64,000 nucleotides of DNA from Rhodospirillaceae bacterium (lineage in GTDB: Bacteria; Pseudomonadota; Alphaproteobacteria; UBA8366), in assembly GCA_002716125.1 (NCBI GenBank), contig PAZH01000004.1, positions 62,001-126,000 on the forward strand, in the 5' to 3' direction. The translations under genes were made by a program, and so were the position numbers. Shown piece by piece: positions 37,506 through 46,696 of the stretch. Position 1 is the first letter of the stretch. Every line of letters starts with the position of its first letter. A model generated the notes under the pieces. The model was not told where the DNA came from. It saw only the letters and a program-made list of their open reading frames with translations, and did not search any database.

Positions 37506-38261
37506 ATGCTGAAAACAAGGATAATTCCCTGTTTGGACGTGCACGCGGGCCGTGTCGTGAAAGGTGTGAATTTCGTCGACCTTCGCGATGCGGGCGACCC
37601 CGTGGAGCAGGCCCGTGTCTACGATAAGGCGGGCGCCGACGAGTTGACCTTCCTCGATATCACGGCGTCGCACGAAGATCGCGATACGATCTACGACGTG
37701 GTCGCACGAACGGCGGAAGAGGTCTTCATGCCTCTGACTGTCGGTGGGGGCGTGCGCACGGTCGACGATATTCGAAAGTTGCTGCTGGCCGGTGCGGATA
37801 AGGTTTCGATCAATACGGCGGCCGTTCATCGCCCGGAATTTGTCGCGGAAGCGGCCGCACGATTCGGCAGCCAATGCATTGTGGTCGCCATCGATGCGAA
37901 ATCGACAGGCCCCGGCAAATGGGAAGTGTTTACTCATGGCGGGCGGAACGAAACGGGGATCGATGTCATCGAATGGGCGCAACGGATGGCCGCCGATGCC
38001 GGTGAGCTCCTATTGACGTCAATGGATCGCGACGGGACGAAAAGCGGCTTCGACACGGCATTGACCCGCGCCGTCTCCGACGCTGTGCCGGTGCCCGTGA
38101 TCGCGAGCGGCGGCGTCGGGACGTTACAGCATTTGGTCGATGGGGTGGTCGATGGCCACGCGTCGGCGGTGCTCGCTGCCTCGATTTTTCATTTCGGCGA
38201 ATTTACCATTGGCGAAGCGAAAGCACATATGGCCGCCGAAGGAGTGGCGGTTCGGCCCTGA
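37506..38261 (+). CDS. hisF: imidazole glycerol phosphate synthase subunit HisF
   Basis: 251-aa TIM-barrel cyclase that partners HisH. Start ATG 37506, one base after the hisA stop. Signatures: [18 protein letters not shown] (catalytic Asp11), [18 protein letters not shown] and [15 protein letters not shown] (second catalytic Asp), VIASGGVG. Confidence 0.97.
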   Translation: MLKTRIIPCLDVHAGRVVKGVNFVDLRDAGDPVEQARVYDKAGADELTFLDITASHEDRDTIYDVVARTAEEVFMPLTVGGGVRTVDDIRKLLLAGADKVSINTAAVHRPEFVAEAAARFGSQCIVVAIDAKSTGPGKWEVFTHGGRNETGIDVIEWAQRMAADAGELLLTSMDRDGTKSGFDTALTRAVSDAVPVPVIASGGVGTLQHLVDGVVDGHASAVLAASIFHFGEFTIGEAKAHMAAEGVAVRP

Positions 38262-38295
38262 CAGGCCGGGCGATTTCTGCTAGGGCTTGCCTACT

Positions 38296-38634
38296 ATGAC
38301 GGGAACGGATCAAAGCGCAGAGATTCTCGACCGGCTTTTCGATGTGATCGAAAGCCGTCGCGGCGGCGATCCCGATTCCTCGTACACGGCGAAGCTTTTG
38401 GCGGGCGGGACGGAGAAGATCGCGCAGAAAGTCGGTGAGGAAGCGGTCGAGGCCGTGATTGAAGCCGTGCGCGGCGGCGATGGAAAACTTGCCGAGGAAA
38501 GTGCGGACCTCCTGTATCACTTGTTGGTCCTTTGGGCGGACAAAGGTGTACGACCCGAAGAAGTCTGGGGCGTTCTCGCCGGCCGGTTCGGGCTTTCCGG
38601 CATCGATGAGAAGAATTCGAGGGAAAAGGATTAA
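38296..38634 (+). CDS. hisE: phosphoribosyl-ATP diphosphatase
   Basis: 112-aa HisE from ATG 38296. The MazG-like core is SSYTAKLLAGGTEKIAQKVGEEAVEAVIEA followed by LAEESADLLYHLLVLW. Catalyses step two of histidine synthesis. hisI, hisG, hisD and hisC are not in the window, so the pathway genes are split across the chromosome. Confidence 0.95.
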   Translation: MTGTDQSAEILDRLFDVIESRRGGDPDSSYTAKLLAGGTEKIAQKVGEEAVEAVIEAVRGGDGKLAEESADLLYHLLVLWADKGVRPEEVWGVLAGRFGLSGIDEKNSREKD

Positions 38635-38638
38635 GGCG

Positions 38639-39007
38639 ATGGCTTACGACAACGAGAATATTTTCGCCAAGATTCTGCGAGGCGAAATTTCCTGCGATAA
38701 GGTTTATGAGAACGACCACGCGCTCGCGTTCAAGGACATCAATCCGCAGGCGCCGGTCCATATTCTCGTCATCCCGAAGGGGCCTTACGTCTCCTATGCC
38801 GATTTCGGACAGCAAGCGAGCGACGCGGAGTTGGCCGGGTTCATGCGTGCGGTCGGCGAAGTGGCAAAGCAACTTGGCGTCACCGAGCGTGGCAGCCGCA
38901 TCCTCTCGAACCAGGGCGAAGACGGCCACCAAGAGGTGCCCCACTTCCATGTCCACCTCTTCGGTGGCAAGGACCTGGGCCGGATGATCAAACCGATCGA
39001 TAAATAA
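38639..39007 (+). CDS. HIT (histidine triad) family protein
   Basis: 122-aa HINT-type nucleotide hydrolase from ATG 38639. The triad is HFHVHLFGG, and the conserved KILRGEI and VIPKGPYVSYAD regions are present. Family members hydrolyse AMP-lysine or adenosine phosphoramidates. It is 4 bases after hisE, a common association in alphaproteobacteria. Confidence 0.94.
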   Translation: MAYDNENIFAKILRGEISCDKVYENDHALAFKDINPQAPVHILVIPKGPYVSYADFGQQASDAELAGFMRAVGEVAKQLGVTERGSRILSNQGEDGHQEVPHFHVHLFGGKDLGRMIKPIDK

Positions 39008-39010
39008 ACG

Positions 39011-39817
39011 CTAGCCGTCCCGCTCTTTACGCAGGGCGGTGACTTCTTCACGCAGCGCCTTTATTTCAGCCAGAATCTCGACCCGTTCTTCGTGGCCGTG
39101 TTCTTCGGCTTCGTGCACTTCTTGCATGGAGTTGACGACGACGGCGATGAAGAGGTTGAGGACCGCGAAGGTGGTGACCAGGATGAAGGGGATGAAGAAG
39201 GCCCAGGCAAAGGGGAAGGTTTCCATCACCGGGCGGACGATACCCATCGACCAGGATTCGAGTGTCATGATCTGGAAGAGCGAATAGAGCGAGTCCCCGA
39301 CATCGCCGAACCAGTCTGGGAATTCCCGGCCGAAGAAGTTCGTTGCCATGACGCCAAAGACATAAAAGACCAGGATCATCAGCAACATGATGGACCCCAT
39401 GCCGGGAATGGCTTTGAGGAAAGCCTGCACCACGACACGCATCTTCGGCACGCTCGAGATCAATCGGAAGGCGCGCAAAATTCGGAGTGCGCGCAGCACG
39501 GCCATTCCCTCGCCGGTCGGCAGCAAGGCGATGGAAACGATGACGAAGTCGAAGACGTTCCAAGGATCGAGGAAATAGCGATGACGATAGGCGAATAGCT
39601 TTATCACGATCTCGGTGACGAAGATGGCGAGCGCTGCCTTGTCGAGCGCGATCAGCAAGCTGCCGTATGTCTCCATGATCGCGGGCGACGTCTCGAGGCC
39701 GAGAACGGCGGCATTGAGGAAGATCACGACAAGAATAAATCGCTGGAACCCGGAGGATTCAACGAAGCCTTGCGCACGTTCGGTCACGGTGTTCCGGGAA
39801 ACCTTCTCGGACATCAA
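39011..39817 (-). CDS. bacterial voltage-gated sodium channel (NaChBac/NavAb type)
   Basis: 268-aa six-helix ion channel subunit, the usual length of the NaChBac family. S1-S3 occupy about residues 25-100. S4 carries arginines every third position at 109, 112, 115 and 118 (RALRILRAFR). The pore has TLESWSM at 185-191, the same selectivity-filter sequence as NavAb, which predicts sodium selectivity. S6 spans about 205-230 with VVNSMQEVHEAEE after it, and a charged coiled coil follows to the end (about 245-268), the tetramer-stabilising tail. Neighbours are unrelated. In other bacteria such channels are tied to sodium-driven motility and pH homeostasis in saline habitats. Confidence 0.93.
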   Translation of the reverse strand: MMSEKVSRNTVTERAQGFVESSGFQRFILVVIFLNAAVLGLETSPAIMETYGSLLIALDKAALAIFVTEIVIKLFAYRHRYFLDPWNVFDFVIVSIALLPTGEGMAVLRALRILRAFRLISSVPKMRVVVQAFLKAIPGMGSIMLLMILVFYVFGVMATNFFGREFPDWFGDVGDSLYSLFQIMTLESWSMGIVRPVMETFPFAWAFFIPFILVTTFAVLNLFIAVVVNSMQEVHEAEEHGHEERVEILAEIKALREEVTALRKERDG

Positions 39818-39901
39818 GTCGCCCTCTGCCGGTTCGGGATGAGACTGACCGGCAGATTGGTCATCGTGCGGGCGCGGTCAAGGGGAATTCCACATTTTGG
39901 C

Positions 39902-41305
39902 TCAAGATTCGGCGATGCATTCCGCCGCCCGCAACCCGGTTATCACCGCTTTCGAAAGTCCGCCGAGATAAGCGGCGTTGGGCCCGCCTTCGATTCCGCC
40001 GGTGGCGGAGCCGGCGGCATACAGGCCGGCAATCGGTGCGCCCGCCGTATCGAGCGCGCGGCTCTGGGCGTCAATCGTGAGGCCGCCCATTGTATAGGTG
40101 ATACCGGCGCAGAGTTCGATGGCGTGGAACGGCGGCGTTTTGATCGGATGCGCCGGCACAACATCGGTGGTGCGGATCGGGTCGAGGCCCGCGAGGGCGC
40201 CGCCCTCGAGCGCGTTGTTGAATGCCGCGACTGTCATCGCAAGTGCCTCGCCCGGCACGTTGATTTGCGCGGCGAGCGCTTCGAGGCTGTCCGCTTCGTA
40301 GACCGTACCGCCTTCATTCACGAAGGCGGGATTCATGCAGGGTGGATAGCGATTGTCGGCGGCAAGGCCATTCCATACGGCGTCGTCGAAAACGACGCTT
40401 ATCGTTAAAGGGTCGTCCAACTTAGCGATCTCGTTCGCGAGATAGATGCCGCCGCGCCCTTCGTCGAACAAGCGATTGCCGGCCCCATCGACCAAAATGG
40501 ACGCGCGTGCGATCGCATCGATAGTCGGATAGGGCCAGAGCTTTTCGTTGTCGAACGTCTCGCGGCCCAACAAGTGGCCGTAGAATCGGTCGGTGCCCAC
40601 AAGCTGCGCGCCGAGGGCTTCAGCCATTCGGAGACCGTCACCGCAGCCGGTACCGGCCCCCCGGGTGAAGAGGGCGTCGGGCCGTGGGCTGATGAAGCGG
40701 CGCACCAACTCGGGGTCCCCTTGGAAGCCGCCGTCGCAGATCACGACCGCACGGCCGCGGAATTCGACGTCTTGGCCGCCGCGCGTTGCGCGTAGACCAA
40801 CGACCTTGCCGGCTTCTTGGAGGAGCGCTGTGCCGCGCACGCCGCGCTCCAGCGTGCCGCCGCCCGCCTCCATTTTGGCGGTTAGATTCCGCAGCAGCAT
40901 ATCCGGGCCGCGTCCCTGCCAATCGAGGCCCGGGCGCCGCGGACGCGGGGGTGCCAGCACCCAGCGCATCAGTTCTATCGCGCCGCCCTTGATGAATTTG
41001 GCACCATTGCCGCGAAGCCAATCGAGGGCCTTTTCGGCATCCGCCGCCATGATGGCCGCCAAGCCGCCGCTGCCGACCCCATCCGTCAGGTGGTCGATCT
41101 TCGCCAAGATATCGGCCTCGGGGGCGCGCATCTCCTTCTCGGCGACGTGCACGATACCGCCGGAAAATCGCGCGTTACACGGATAATCCGCCGGCTCCCC
41201 CTTCTCCAATACGATCGGCTTGAGGTCGAGTTCGGTGCAGCGCACCGCGGTCGACAGGCCGGCGATGCCGCCGCCGACAATGATCACATCGTAGGTCACG
41301 TCCAC
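39902..41305 (-). CDS. FAD-dependent dehydrogenase, TcuA / fumarate reductase flavoprotein-like
   Basis: 467-aa FAD_binding_2 family protein. The dinucleotide motif VIIVGGGIAGLSTAVRC starts at residue 8, the GGG...FQGDPELVRR region and the C-terminal GLYAAGSATGGIEGGPNAAYLGGLSKAVITG complete the FAD domain. The overall layout and the middle domain resemble tricarballylate dehydrogenase TcuA and KstD-like flavoproteins more than succinate dehydrogenase. No TcuB partner or cytochrome is adjacent, so its electron acceptor and substrate are unknown. Confidence 0.85.
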   Translation of the reverse strand: MDVTYDVIIVGGGIAGLSTAVRCTELDLKPIVLEKGEPADYPCNARFSGGIVHVAEKEMRAPEADILAKIDHLTDGVGSGGLAAIMAADAEKALDWLRGNGAKFIKGGAIELMRWVLAPPRPRRPGLDWQGRGPDMLLRNLTAKMEAGGGTLERGVRGTALLQEAGKVVGLRATRGGQDVEFRGRAVVICDGGFQGDPELVRRFISPRPDALFTRGAGTGCGDGLRMAEALGAQLVGTDRFYGHLLGRETFDNEKLWPYPTIDAIARASILVDGAGNRLFDEGRGGIYLANEIAKLDDPLTISVVFDDAVWNGLAADNRYPPCMNPAFVNEGGTVYEADSLEALAAQINVPGEALAMTVAAFNNALEGGALAGLDPIRTTDVVPAHPIKTPPFHAIELCAGITYTMGGLTIDAQSRALDTAGAPIAGLYAAGSATGGIEGGPNAAYLGGLSKAVITGLRAAECIAES

Positions 41306-41361
41306 TAAGCTCCAGTCCCCCAGGTGACTATTGAGTTAGCATTGATGTCAGGCGTGGCCAG

Positions 41362-42813
41362 CTATCGGCTCGGCGCGATCCGGCGATACGATAGGGCTTC
41401 CGCGATGTGGAGGCGGCGCACACTGTCTTGGCCGTCAAGGTCCGCCAAGGTGCGGGCGACGCGCAGGATACGGTGGTAGCCGCGGGCCGAAAGCTTCATA
41501 CGATCGGCGGCCTGGGTGAGAAGGGTTCGGCCTTCGTTGTCGGGGGCGGCGGTTTCTTCCAGCAAGGTGCCGTCGGCTTCGGCATTTACGCGGATGTCCT
41601 GGTCGGCGAACCGAAGGCATTGTATCTCGCGTGCGGCCGCGACCCGGGCCGCAATCTCTGCACTGCCTTCGGCCGGCGGCGGGAGGGAGAGCTCGGCGGC
41701 GCGTACGGGCGGGACGTCCAAGTGCAGATCGATTCGGTCGAATAACGGTCCGGAAATTTTGGCCTGATAGTCGAGGCCGCAACGCGGTGCGCGCGAACAT
41801 GCGAGTGCGGGATCCTCGAGATGCCCGCAGCGGCAGGGGTTCATCGCCGCGATAAACTGGAAACGGGCCGGATAATCTACGTGGCTGTTCGCGCGCGCGA
41901 TGACGGCCCGACCGGTTTCCATCGGTTGACGAAGGGCCTCGAGCGCCGGGCGATTGAATTCCGGGAGCTCATCGAGAAAAAGCACACCATTGTGTGCGAG
42001 GGATATCTCGCCGGGCTGGACTCGGACCCCACCGCCCACCAATGCCGGTAGGGATGCGGAATGATGCGGATCGCGGAAAGGCCGCCGCCGGGTCATCTGG
42101 CCGCTGTCGAGCAAGCCCGCAACGCTGTGGATCATGCTGACCTCTAGGGCTTCTTCCGGCGCCATCGGTGGCAGCAGGCCCGCCATGCGCTGCGCCAGCA
42201 TCGATTTGCCGGCGCCGGGTGGGCCGACCATCAGCACGTTGTGGCCGCCGGCGGCGGCAACCTCCAACGCCCGTTTTGCGGTTTCCTGTCCCTTGATGTC
42301 CCTGAGATCGAGATAGGGCGACGTGTCGGCGATGGCGCCCGGTTGGGGTGGGGAGAGCACCTGGTTGCCTTTGAAATGATTGATCAGTGCGACGAGATCG
42401 GGAGGTGCCAAAATCGGGATCGCGCCGGCCCATGCCGCTTCACCGCCGGTTACCGCCGGACAAATCAAACCGCGTTCGGCGGCATTGGCGCCGATTGCCG
42501 CTGGCAACACGCCCGCGACGGGGGAGAGTGTTCCGTCGAGCGCCAATTCGCCAAGCATGGCGTATTCGTCCAATTCGTCCTGTTGAAGAACACCCATTGA
42601 GATGAGGAGGCCGACCGCGATCGGCAGATCGTAGTGGCTCCCCTCTTTGAGAACGTCGGCGGGCGACAGGTTAACCACGATGCGTCGCGGCGGCAGTGCC
42701 AGTCCGATGGAGCCGAGCGCGGCGCGGACACGCTCCCGGCTTTCCCCGACGGCCTTGTCGGGTAAGCCGACAACCGTGAAGGCCGGCATTCCGTTTGTCA
42801 TTTGGATTTGCAC
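41362..42813 (-). CDS. comM: YifB/ComM family Mg-chelatase-like AAA ATPase, 5'-truncated by an in-frame stop
   Basis: The 483-codon ORF encodes nearly all of a YifB/ComM protein: a Lon-like N-terminal domain (PAFTVVGLPDKAVGESRERVRAAL), Walker A MVGPPGAGKSMLAQRM, Walker B VLFLDELPEF, an R/C-rich motif AAMNPCRCGH and the C-terminal helical domain LSARGYHRILRVARTLADL. ComM is a branch-migration helicase for transformation. Family proteins begin about 20 residues earlier; in that stretch an in-frame TAG interrupts the reading frame (see the next entry). The remaining GTG start at 42813 has no clear ribosome site. The gene may be inactive, restarted internally, or affected by a sequence error. Confidence 0.88.
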   Translation of the reverse strand: MQIQMTNGMPAFTVVGLPDKAVGESRERVRAALGSIGLALPPRRIVVNLSPADVLKEGSHYDLPIAVGLLISMGVLQQDELDEYAMLGELALDGTLSPVAGVLPAAIGANAAERGLICPAVTGGEAAWAGAIPILAPPDLVALINHFKGNQVLSPPQPGAIADTSPYLDLRDIKGQETAKRALEVAAAGGHNVLMVGPPGAGKSMLAQRMAGLLPPMAPEEALEVSMIHSVAGLLDSGQMTRRRPFRDPHHSASLPALVGGGVRVQPGEISLAHNGVLFLDELPEFNRPALEALRQPMETGRAVIARANSHVDYPARFQFIAAMNPCRCGHLEDPALACSRAPRCGLDYQAKISGPLFDRIDLHLDVPPVRAAELSLPPPAEGSAEIAARVAAAREIQCLRFADQDIRVNAEADGTLLEETAAPDNEGRTLLTQAADRMKLSARGYHRILRVARTLADLDGQDSVRRLHIAEALSYRRIAPSR

Positions 42814-42873
42814 GTCGATCTAAAGCGTATCGATGCCCTGAAACGCGACGGTTTTCGTGCATGCGACTGCCAT
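42814..42873 (-). other. severed 5' end of yifB/comM with amber codon
   Basis: On the minus strand, from an ATG at 42873, the frame reads MAVACTKTVAFQGIDTL, then TAG (42820-42822), then IDVQIQMTNG. This matches the family opening (VKTVAFQGIDxLxIDVQVQ), with TAG where an acidic residue is expected. The frame is otherwise in register with the long ORF, so a single nonsense change (for instance GAG to TAG) explains it. Confidence 0.85.
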
Positions 42874-42960
42874 TGCCCACCCCGGTCGATTGCGTTCTCG
42901 GGAGGCTATGGAGAGGTTTGGTGCAGATTCTCGCCGATGCCGGACGTCGTGAATTGAGGC

Positions 42961-42989
42961 TTCGCAAATGTATGGGTTTTTGGTATAAT
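42961..42989 (+). promoter_or_regulatory. candidate sigma-70 promoter for the flagellin-like gene
   Basis: A perfect TATAAT at 42984-42989 is preceded by TGG in the extended -10 position, with a TTCGCA-like -35 at 42961-42966 and a 17-bp spacer. It would give a leader of about 40 bases before the ATG at 43035. The -35 is weak, but the extended -10 is good. Confidence 0.5.
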
Positions 42990-43034
42990 CCTTGCGTCAA
43001 GAATTGACGGTTTTAGATACGGGTAAGAATTACC

Positions 43035-44159
43035 ATGGTCCTTCCACTCGGAAGCAGCGGCTCCGGCGGCTTCGCCAGTGCGTTCAGCACTGTCGGCCTG
43101 GAGCTGTTTTCATTGCTACCGAATGCGGCAGCGGCGCGCGGTCTCAGTATCGCGGCGGCAGCGCAGGATCGCACGAGTTTTGAGCCGATTCGCCAGGACC
43201 GAGACATCGAAGTGGCCGCGCGGCAGGCCGAACAGCAAGCGAAAGATTTAGGCCGAATTAAAACCAAATTGGATACGGTCGACCGGCTTGTGGAACGTGC
43301 CCGCGACAAGCTCGATGAAATTCGACTGCTTTTGGTCGATATGCGTAAGGCGGTCGAACTTTCCCAATTGTCGACCGCAACGGATGAAGAAAAGCGCACC
43401 CAAGCAAACGTCTTCGACCAAAAGCTCGGTGAGATTAACATCAAGGTCCGAAACTTCGGAACCCTCGGTAACAACCTACTCGGCAGTCAGTTTCGGGATG
43501 TTTTCTCTGCGGACACAGTCTCTTTCCCGGTTCGGCCCAATAGTCTGCAGGAAGACAGCATTACCGGCCTTTTTGCCGGGAGCGATTTTACGATCACCGA
43601 AACCAGCACGGGCGATATCTTTGTGCCGGATATCTTTGGGGCGAAGGTCGAAGCCCTTCCGGTCGATATCAATGCCGATGCCAACAACGGCATTCTGCTG
43701 CTCGACGATGATACGGTTACATTGGATAACAGTACGGGTGCGGTATCGATCACGCGAAACGGCGAAGGCTCTCCGGTCTTGGAAGGGACGCTCGAGCGTA
43801 AAGGGCTCGAAGTCTTGTTTTCGCCGTTCTACGAGAACTTCTTGAACGACACGGCGCTCCAGAATGCGTTGGAGGATGTTGATTCGGCGACAGGTACCAT
43901 CCGCTTCATCACGGGCATTTTCGACGGGTTTGTGGGGCGGGTCGGTGCCCGGCGGGATCAGATCGCCAATCTCATCAAAGAAAACGAGAAGTTCGCCCAG
44001 CGCGTCGAAACGGAGAATCTGCGAGACCTCCTGCAAAGACAAGCGGAGCAGGACCGAAACACGCTCTTATTCTCGGGTGCCCTGAATTCGACAATCGGGT
44101 TCTCGGACAGTGGCGTCCTCACGACCGCGATCAACAACTTGGTCGACGTCCAGGTTTAA
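43035..44159 (+). CDS. flagellin-like coiled-coil protein (unrecognised family)
   Basis: 374-aa protein with no database family I can name. About residues 50-150 form a long amphipathic helix region (RIKTKLDTVDRLVERARDKL) that ends in NNLLG. A beta-rich, Asp/Asn/Thr-rich middle follows (DVNIDADANN-like stretches, residues 170-260), then a C-terminal helix region with FVGRVGARRDQIANLI and AQRVETENLRDLL. This helix-middle-helix plan and the R-x-GARRDQI pattern resemble the D0/D1 ends of flagellins (R-x-x-LGA-x-x-NRL). No signal peptide is obvious. No flagellar gene is nearby, and a self-standing promoter precedes it, so it is probably a single-gene unit. The flagellin link is inference from pattern only. 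Confidence 0.7.
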   Translation: MVLPLGSSGSGGFASAFSTVGLELFSLLPNAAAARGLSIAAAAQDRTSFEPIRQDRDIEVAARQAEQQAKDLGRIKTKLDTVDRLVERARDKLDEIRLLLVDMRKAVELSQLSTATDEEKRTQANVFDQKLGEINIKVRNFGTLGNNLLGSQFRDVFSADTVSFPVRPNSLQEDSITGLFAGSDFTITETSTGDIFVPDIFGAKVEALPVDINADANNGILLLDDDTVTLDNSTGAVSITRNGEGSPVLEGTLERKGLEVLFSPFYENFLNDTALQNALEDVDSATGTIRFITGIFDGFVGRVGARRDQIANLIKENEKFAQRVETENLRDLLQRQAEQDRNTLLFSGALNSTIGFSDSGVLTTAINNLVDVQV

Positions 44160-44180
44160 AGCCGCAACCCCATCCCGGGC

Positions 44181-45140
44181 TCAATCCGCTTCTTGGTTGC
44201 TGTCCCGCCGCTGTTCGATCGCATCCCAGACTTCCGCCTCTAGAGAAACACCGTCGAACCGGTTGATTTCTTGTATACCCGTCGGCGACGTGACGTTTAT
44301 TTCCGTCACGTAACCGCCGATGACGTCGATCCCGACGAAGATCAGTCCTTTTTCACTGAGGATCGGACCGATGGAATCGCAAATTTCTCTTTCGCGGCTG
44401 GTCAGTTCGGTCTTCTGGGGCTCCGCACCGACGTGCATATTCGCTCGCGCCTCACCTGGAGGCGGCACGCGCAGGACGCCGCCGACCGGTTTGCCGTCGA
44501 CAAGGATGATCCGTTTATCGCCTTCGCGGACAGCCGGCATGTATTGTTGGACGATAATGGGCTCGCGGTAGAATTCCGTGAAGAGCTCCAGCAGTGAATT
44601 CAGATTTTCGTCCTCGGGCGTGATGTGAAAAACGCCGGCACCGCCATTGCCGAAAAGCGGTTTAACGATGATGTCTTTATAGTCCCGCCGGAATGCGAGG
44701 ATATCGTCGCGGCTGCAGGTAATCAGAGTCGGCGGCATCAACTCCGAAAAATGCGTTACAAAGAGTTTTTCCGGCGCGTTCCGGACTTCCGCCGGATCGT
44801 TCACCACCAAAGTCTGCGGATGTACATGTTCCAACAGATGGGTGGCCGTAATATAGCTCATATCGAAAGGCGGATCCTGACGCATCAAGATGACGTCGAG
44901 CGTTTCAAGATCGAGCAACTCCGGCGCGCCAAGCGTATAGTGATTTCCTTTTTCGCGCCTTACTTCCAACGGCTGCGCGCGTGCATAGAGGCGGTTTTGG
45001 CGAAAGACGAGCGCTTCCGGCAGATAGTGGAACATCGCATGGCGCCTCGCCTGAGCTTCCATCGCGAGCATGAAAGTACTATCCGCATCGATGTCGATCG
45101 ATTCGATGGGGTCCATTTGGATGGCGACGGCGAGGCTCAT
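44181..45140 (-). CDS. gshB: glutathione synthetase
   Basis: ATP-grasp enzyme of 319 aa joining gamma-glutamylcysteine and glycine. Start ATG 45140 ([15 protein letters not shown]). Signatures: [36 protein letters not shown] (ATP), [25 protein letters not shown] and [25 protein letters not shown]. Same direction as the SirB1, BON and yraN genes upstream, 87 bases downstream of SirB1. Confidence 0.97.
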   Translation of the reverse strand: MSLAVAIQMDPIESIDIDADSTFMLAMEAQARRHAMFHYLPEALVFRQNRLYARAQPLEVRREKGNHYTLGAPELLDLETLDVILMRQDPPFDMSYITATHLLEHVHPQTLVVNDPAEVRNAPEKLFVTHFSELMPPTLITCSRDDILAFRRDYKDIIVKPLFGNGGAGVFHITPEDENLNSLLELFTEFYREPIIVQQYMPAVREGDKRIILVDGKPVGGVLRVPPPGEARANMHVGAEPQKTELTSREREICDSIGPILSEKGLIFVGIDVIGGYVTEINVTSPTGIQEINRFDGVSLEAEVWDAIEQRRDSNQEAD

Positions 45141-45227
45141 GTGGATTACCAATACTGTTTTGTTTTACCTTCCGATCCGGCGACCGGGTGACGGCATTAA
45201 ACTATATGACCGGGGTTCGACCAATCC

Positions 45228-46064
45228 CTAGTTCATACGCCGCCGCAATGCTTGCAGAAGTGCGGCGGTCTCTTGCCGGCGCGGGTCGTGGGTTTCGAGC
45301 TTAACTGACGATTCCAGCGCATGGATAGCGGTGGAAAGATTGCCAAGCTGCACATTCAGCATCCCGAGATCACGCCAAAGTTCGCTCTGGCCTGGCGCGA
45401 ACAAGAGCATGGATTCCACAATTTCGACGGCCCGTTCGAAGCGCTGCATTTGGACCAGACGAAGCCTTATGTTGCTTTGAAGGCGGAGGAGAACGGCACG
45501 ATCGGGCACGGGTGCATACATTTCCGCATTCAATTCCGCGTCTTGCCCAGCGACGAGCTTCAGCAGTTCGCGCAGTTCATGCGGGCTGCGCGAGACGCCT
45601 TCGTGGAATGGATCGAGGATCGCGCGCTCTCCGTTTCGTTCCAACGCGATGAGAAAATGCCCGGGGAAATTCAAACCGTGAGCGCGCCATCCCTGCGTTC
45701 TCGCCGTGTGCATATACAGAATGCCGAGTGCGACCGGCAGACCCTTTCGTCTCTCGATAACATTCATCAAGTCGGCATTTTGTAAGTCGTCGTATGTCTG
45801 ATCATCGCCGCGATAGCCGTTGGAGACGACCATGACGTTTGCGAGTGCTTTGGCGTCGTCCGCCAAAGACGCACTCTGTGATGTGACGACGGCTTCTGAC
45901 AATTCGGTCCCGAGCTGTACCAAATGCGCTTCAAAGGGGTCGAGGTCTGGTTGCGCCCGATTGAGCGCGGCGAGATGCAGCGCCGCGCGGGCGATATCGA
46001 AGTCGTGTTCCGGCCCGTCGCCGACCTCACGCAAAAACACTTCGGAGTCCGATTTACCCTTCAT
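45228..46064 (-). CDS. SirB1-type transglutaminase-like / TPR protein
   Basis: 278-aa protein of the SirB1 family. The transglutaminase-like core includes NVIERRKGLPVALGILYMHTARTQGW and GLNFPGHFLIAL with its conserved His; the Cys expected in active transglutaminases is not evident, as in other SirB1 members. The C-terminal 90 residues form TPR helices (FERAVEIVESMLLFAPGQSELWRDLGML). Function is unknown. The start overlaps the BON-domain gene stop by one base. Confidence 0.92.
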   Translation of the reverse strand: MKGKSDSEVFLREVGDGPEHDFDIARAALHLAALNRAQPDLDPFEAHLVQLGTELSEAVVTSQSASLADDAKALANVMVVSNGYRGDDQTYDDLQNADLMNVIERRKGLPVALGILYMHTARTQGWRAHGLNFPGHFLIALERNGERAILDPFHEGVSRSPHELRELLKLVAGQDAELNAEMYAPVPDRAVLLRLQSNIRLRLVQMQRFERAVEIVESMLLFAPGQSELWRDLGMLNVQLGNLSTAIHALESSVKLETHDPRRQETAALLQALRRRMN

Positions 46065-46696
46065 TAGGACGCGGGCTTTGCTTTGTCTTGCGGGACATTA
46101 ACCTTTGTCCGTCGCGCTGGGTCGTTCTTCAAAACGGCGTGGCTAGTCACCCGGCGCACATAACTGACGTCGCGCGCATGATCGAGGACGCGGTCCAATT
46201 CTTTCTGATCTTGTGCGATACCCATGATGAAGACATGGCCGTTAACCGTGTCGATGGAATAGTTGATCGCCTTGACTTGGCTGTCGACCGTAAGCTTCAC
46301 CGTAAGTTGCGTCGTCACCCAGCCGTCCCGTGCAAAATCGATCAGGCCGCTACGGTCACGAATTTCGATCTGATTGATAACTTCCCGAACACCCTCCACT
46401 TGCCAGGCCACGCGAACGGCATCAACGCGGTGTTGTGGTTTTGCGACGTTACCGGACAGCAGAACCCGGCCTTCGTGTACTTGGCTGGATACGTCGAGAA
46501 AAATATCGGGGTCGATTTCGAGCCAGTGTGAGTTGATCGTCGCTTGTATAAACTTGTCGGAGACGGCGGCGCTCAACCCCCGTTCCTCCATTGAGGCCGT
46601 GCCGGCGGCCGCGCCGGCTCCGACCAGAACGCCGCACCCGGAAAGTGAGAATGCAGCGAAGATTGCAACAGAGAAGAGGCAAAAGAATTTTCTCAT
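46064..46696 (-). CDS. BON-domain lipoprotein (DolP/OsmY-like)
   Basis: 210-aa secreted lipoprotein with the lipobox LSGC near residue 20 and two BON domains (DIFLDVSSQVHEGRVLLSGNV; VKAINYSIDTVNGHVFIMGIA). The layout is that of DolP, an outer-membrane quality-control lipoprotein that binds anionic lipid. It is next to yraN on the same strand, and dolP also neighbours yraN in enterobacteria, which strengthens the call. Confidence 0.9.
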   Translation of the reverse strand: MRKFFCLFSVAIFAAFSLSGCGVLVGAGAAAGTASMEERGLSAAVSDKFIQATINSHWLEIDPDIFLDVSSQVHEGRVLLSGNVAKPQHRVDAVRVAWQVEGVREVINQIEIRDRSGLIDFARDGWVTTQLTVKLTVDSQVKAINYSIDTVNGHVFIMGIAQDQKELDRVLDHARDVSYVRRVTSHAVLKNDPARRTKVNVPQDKAKPAS

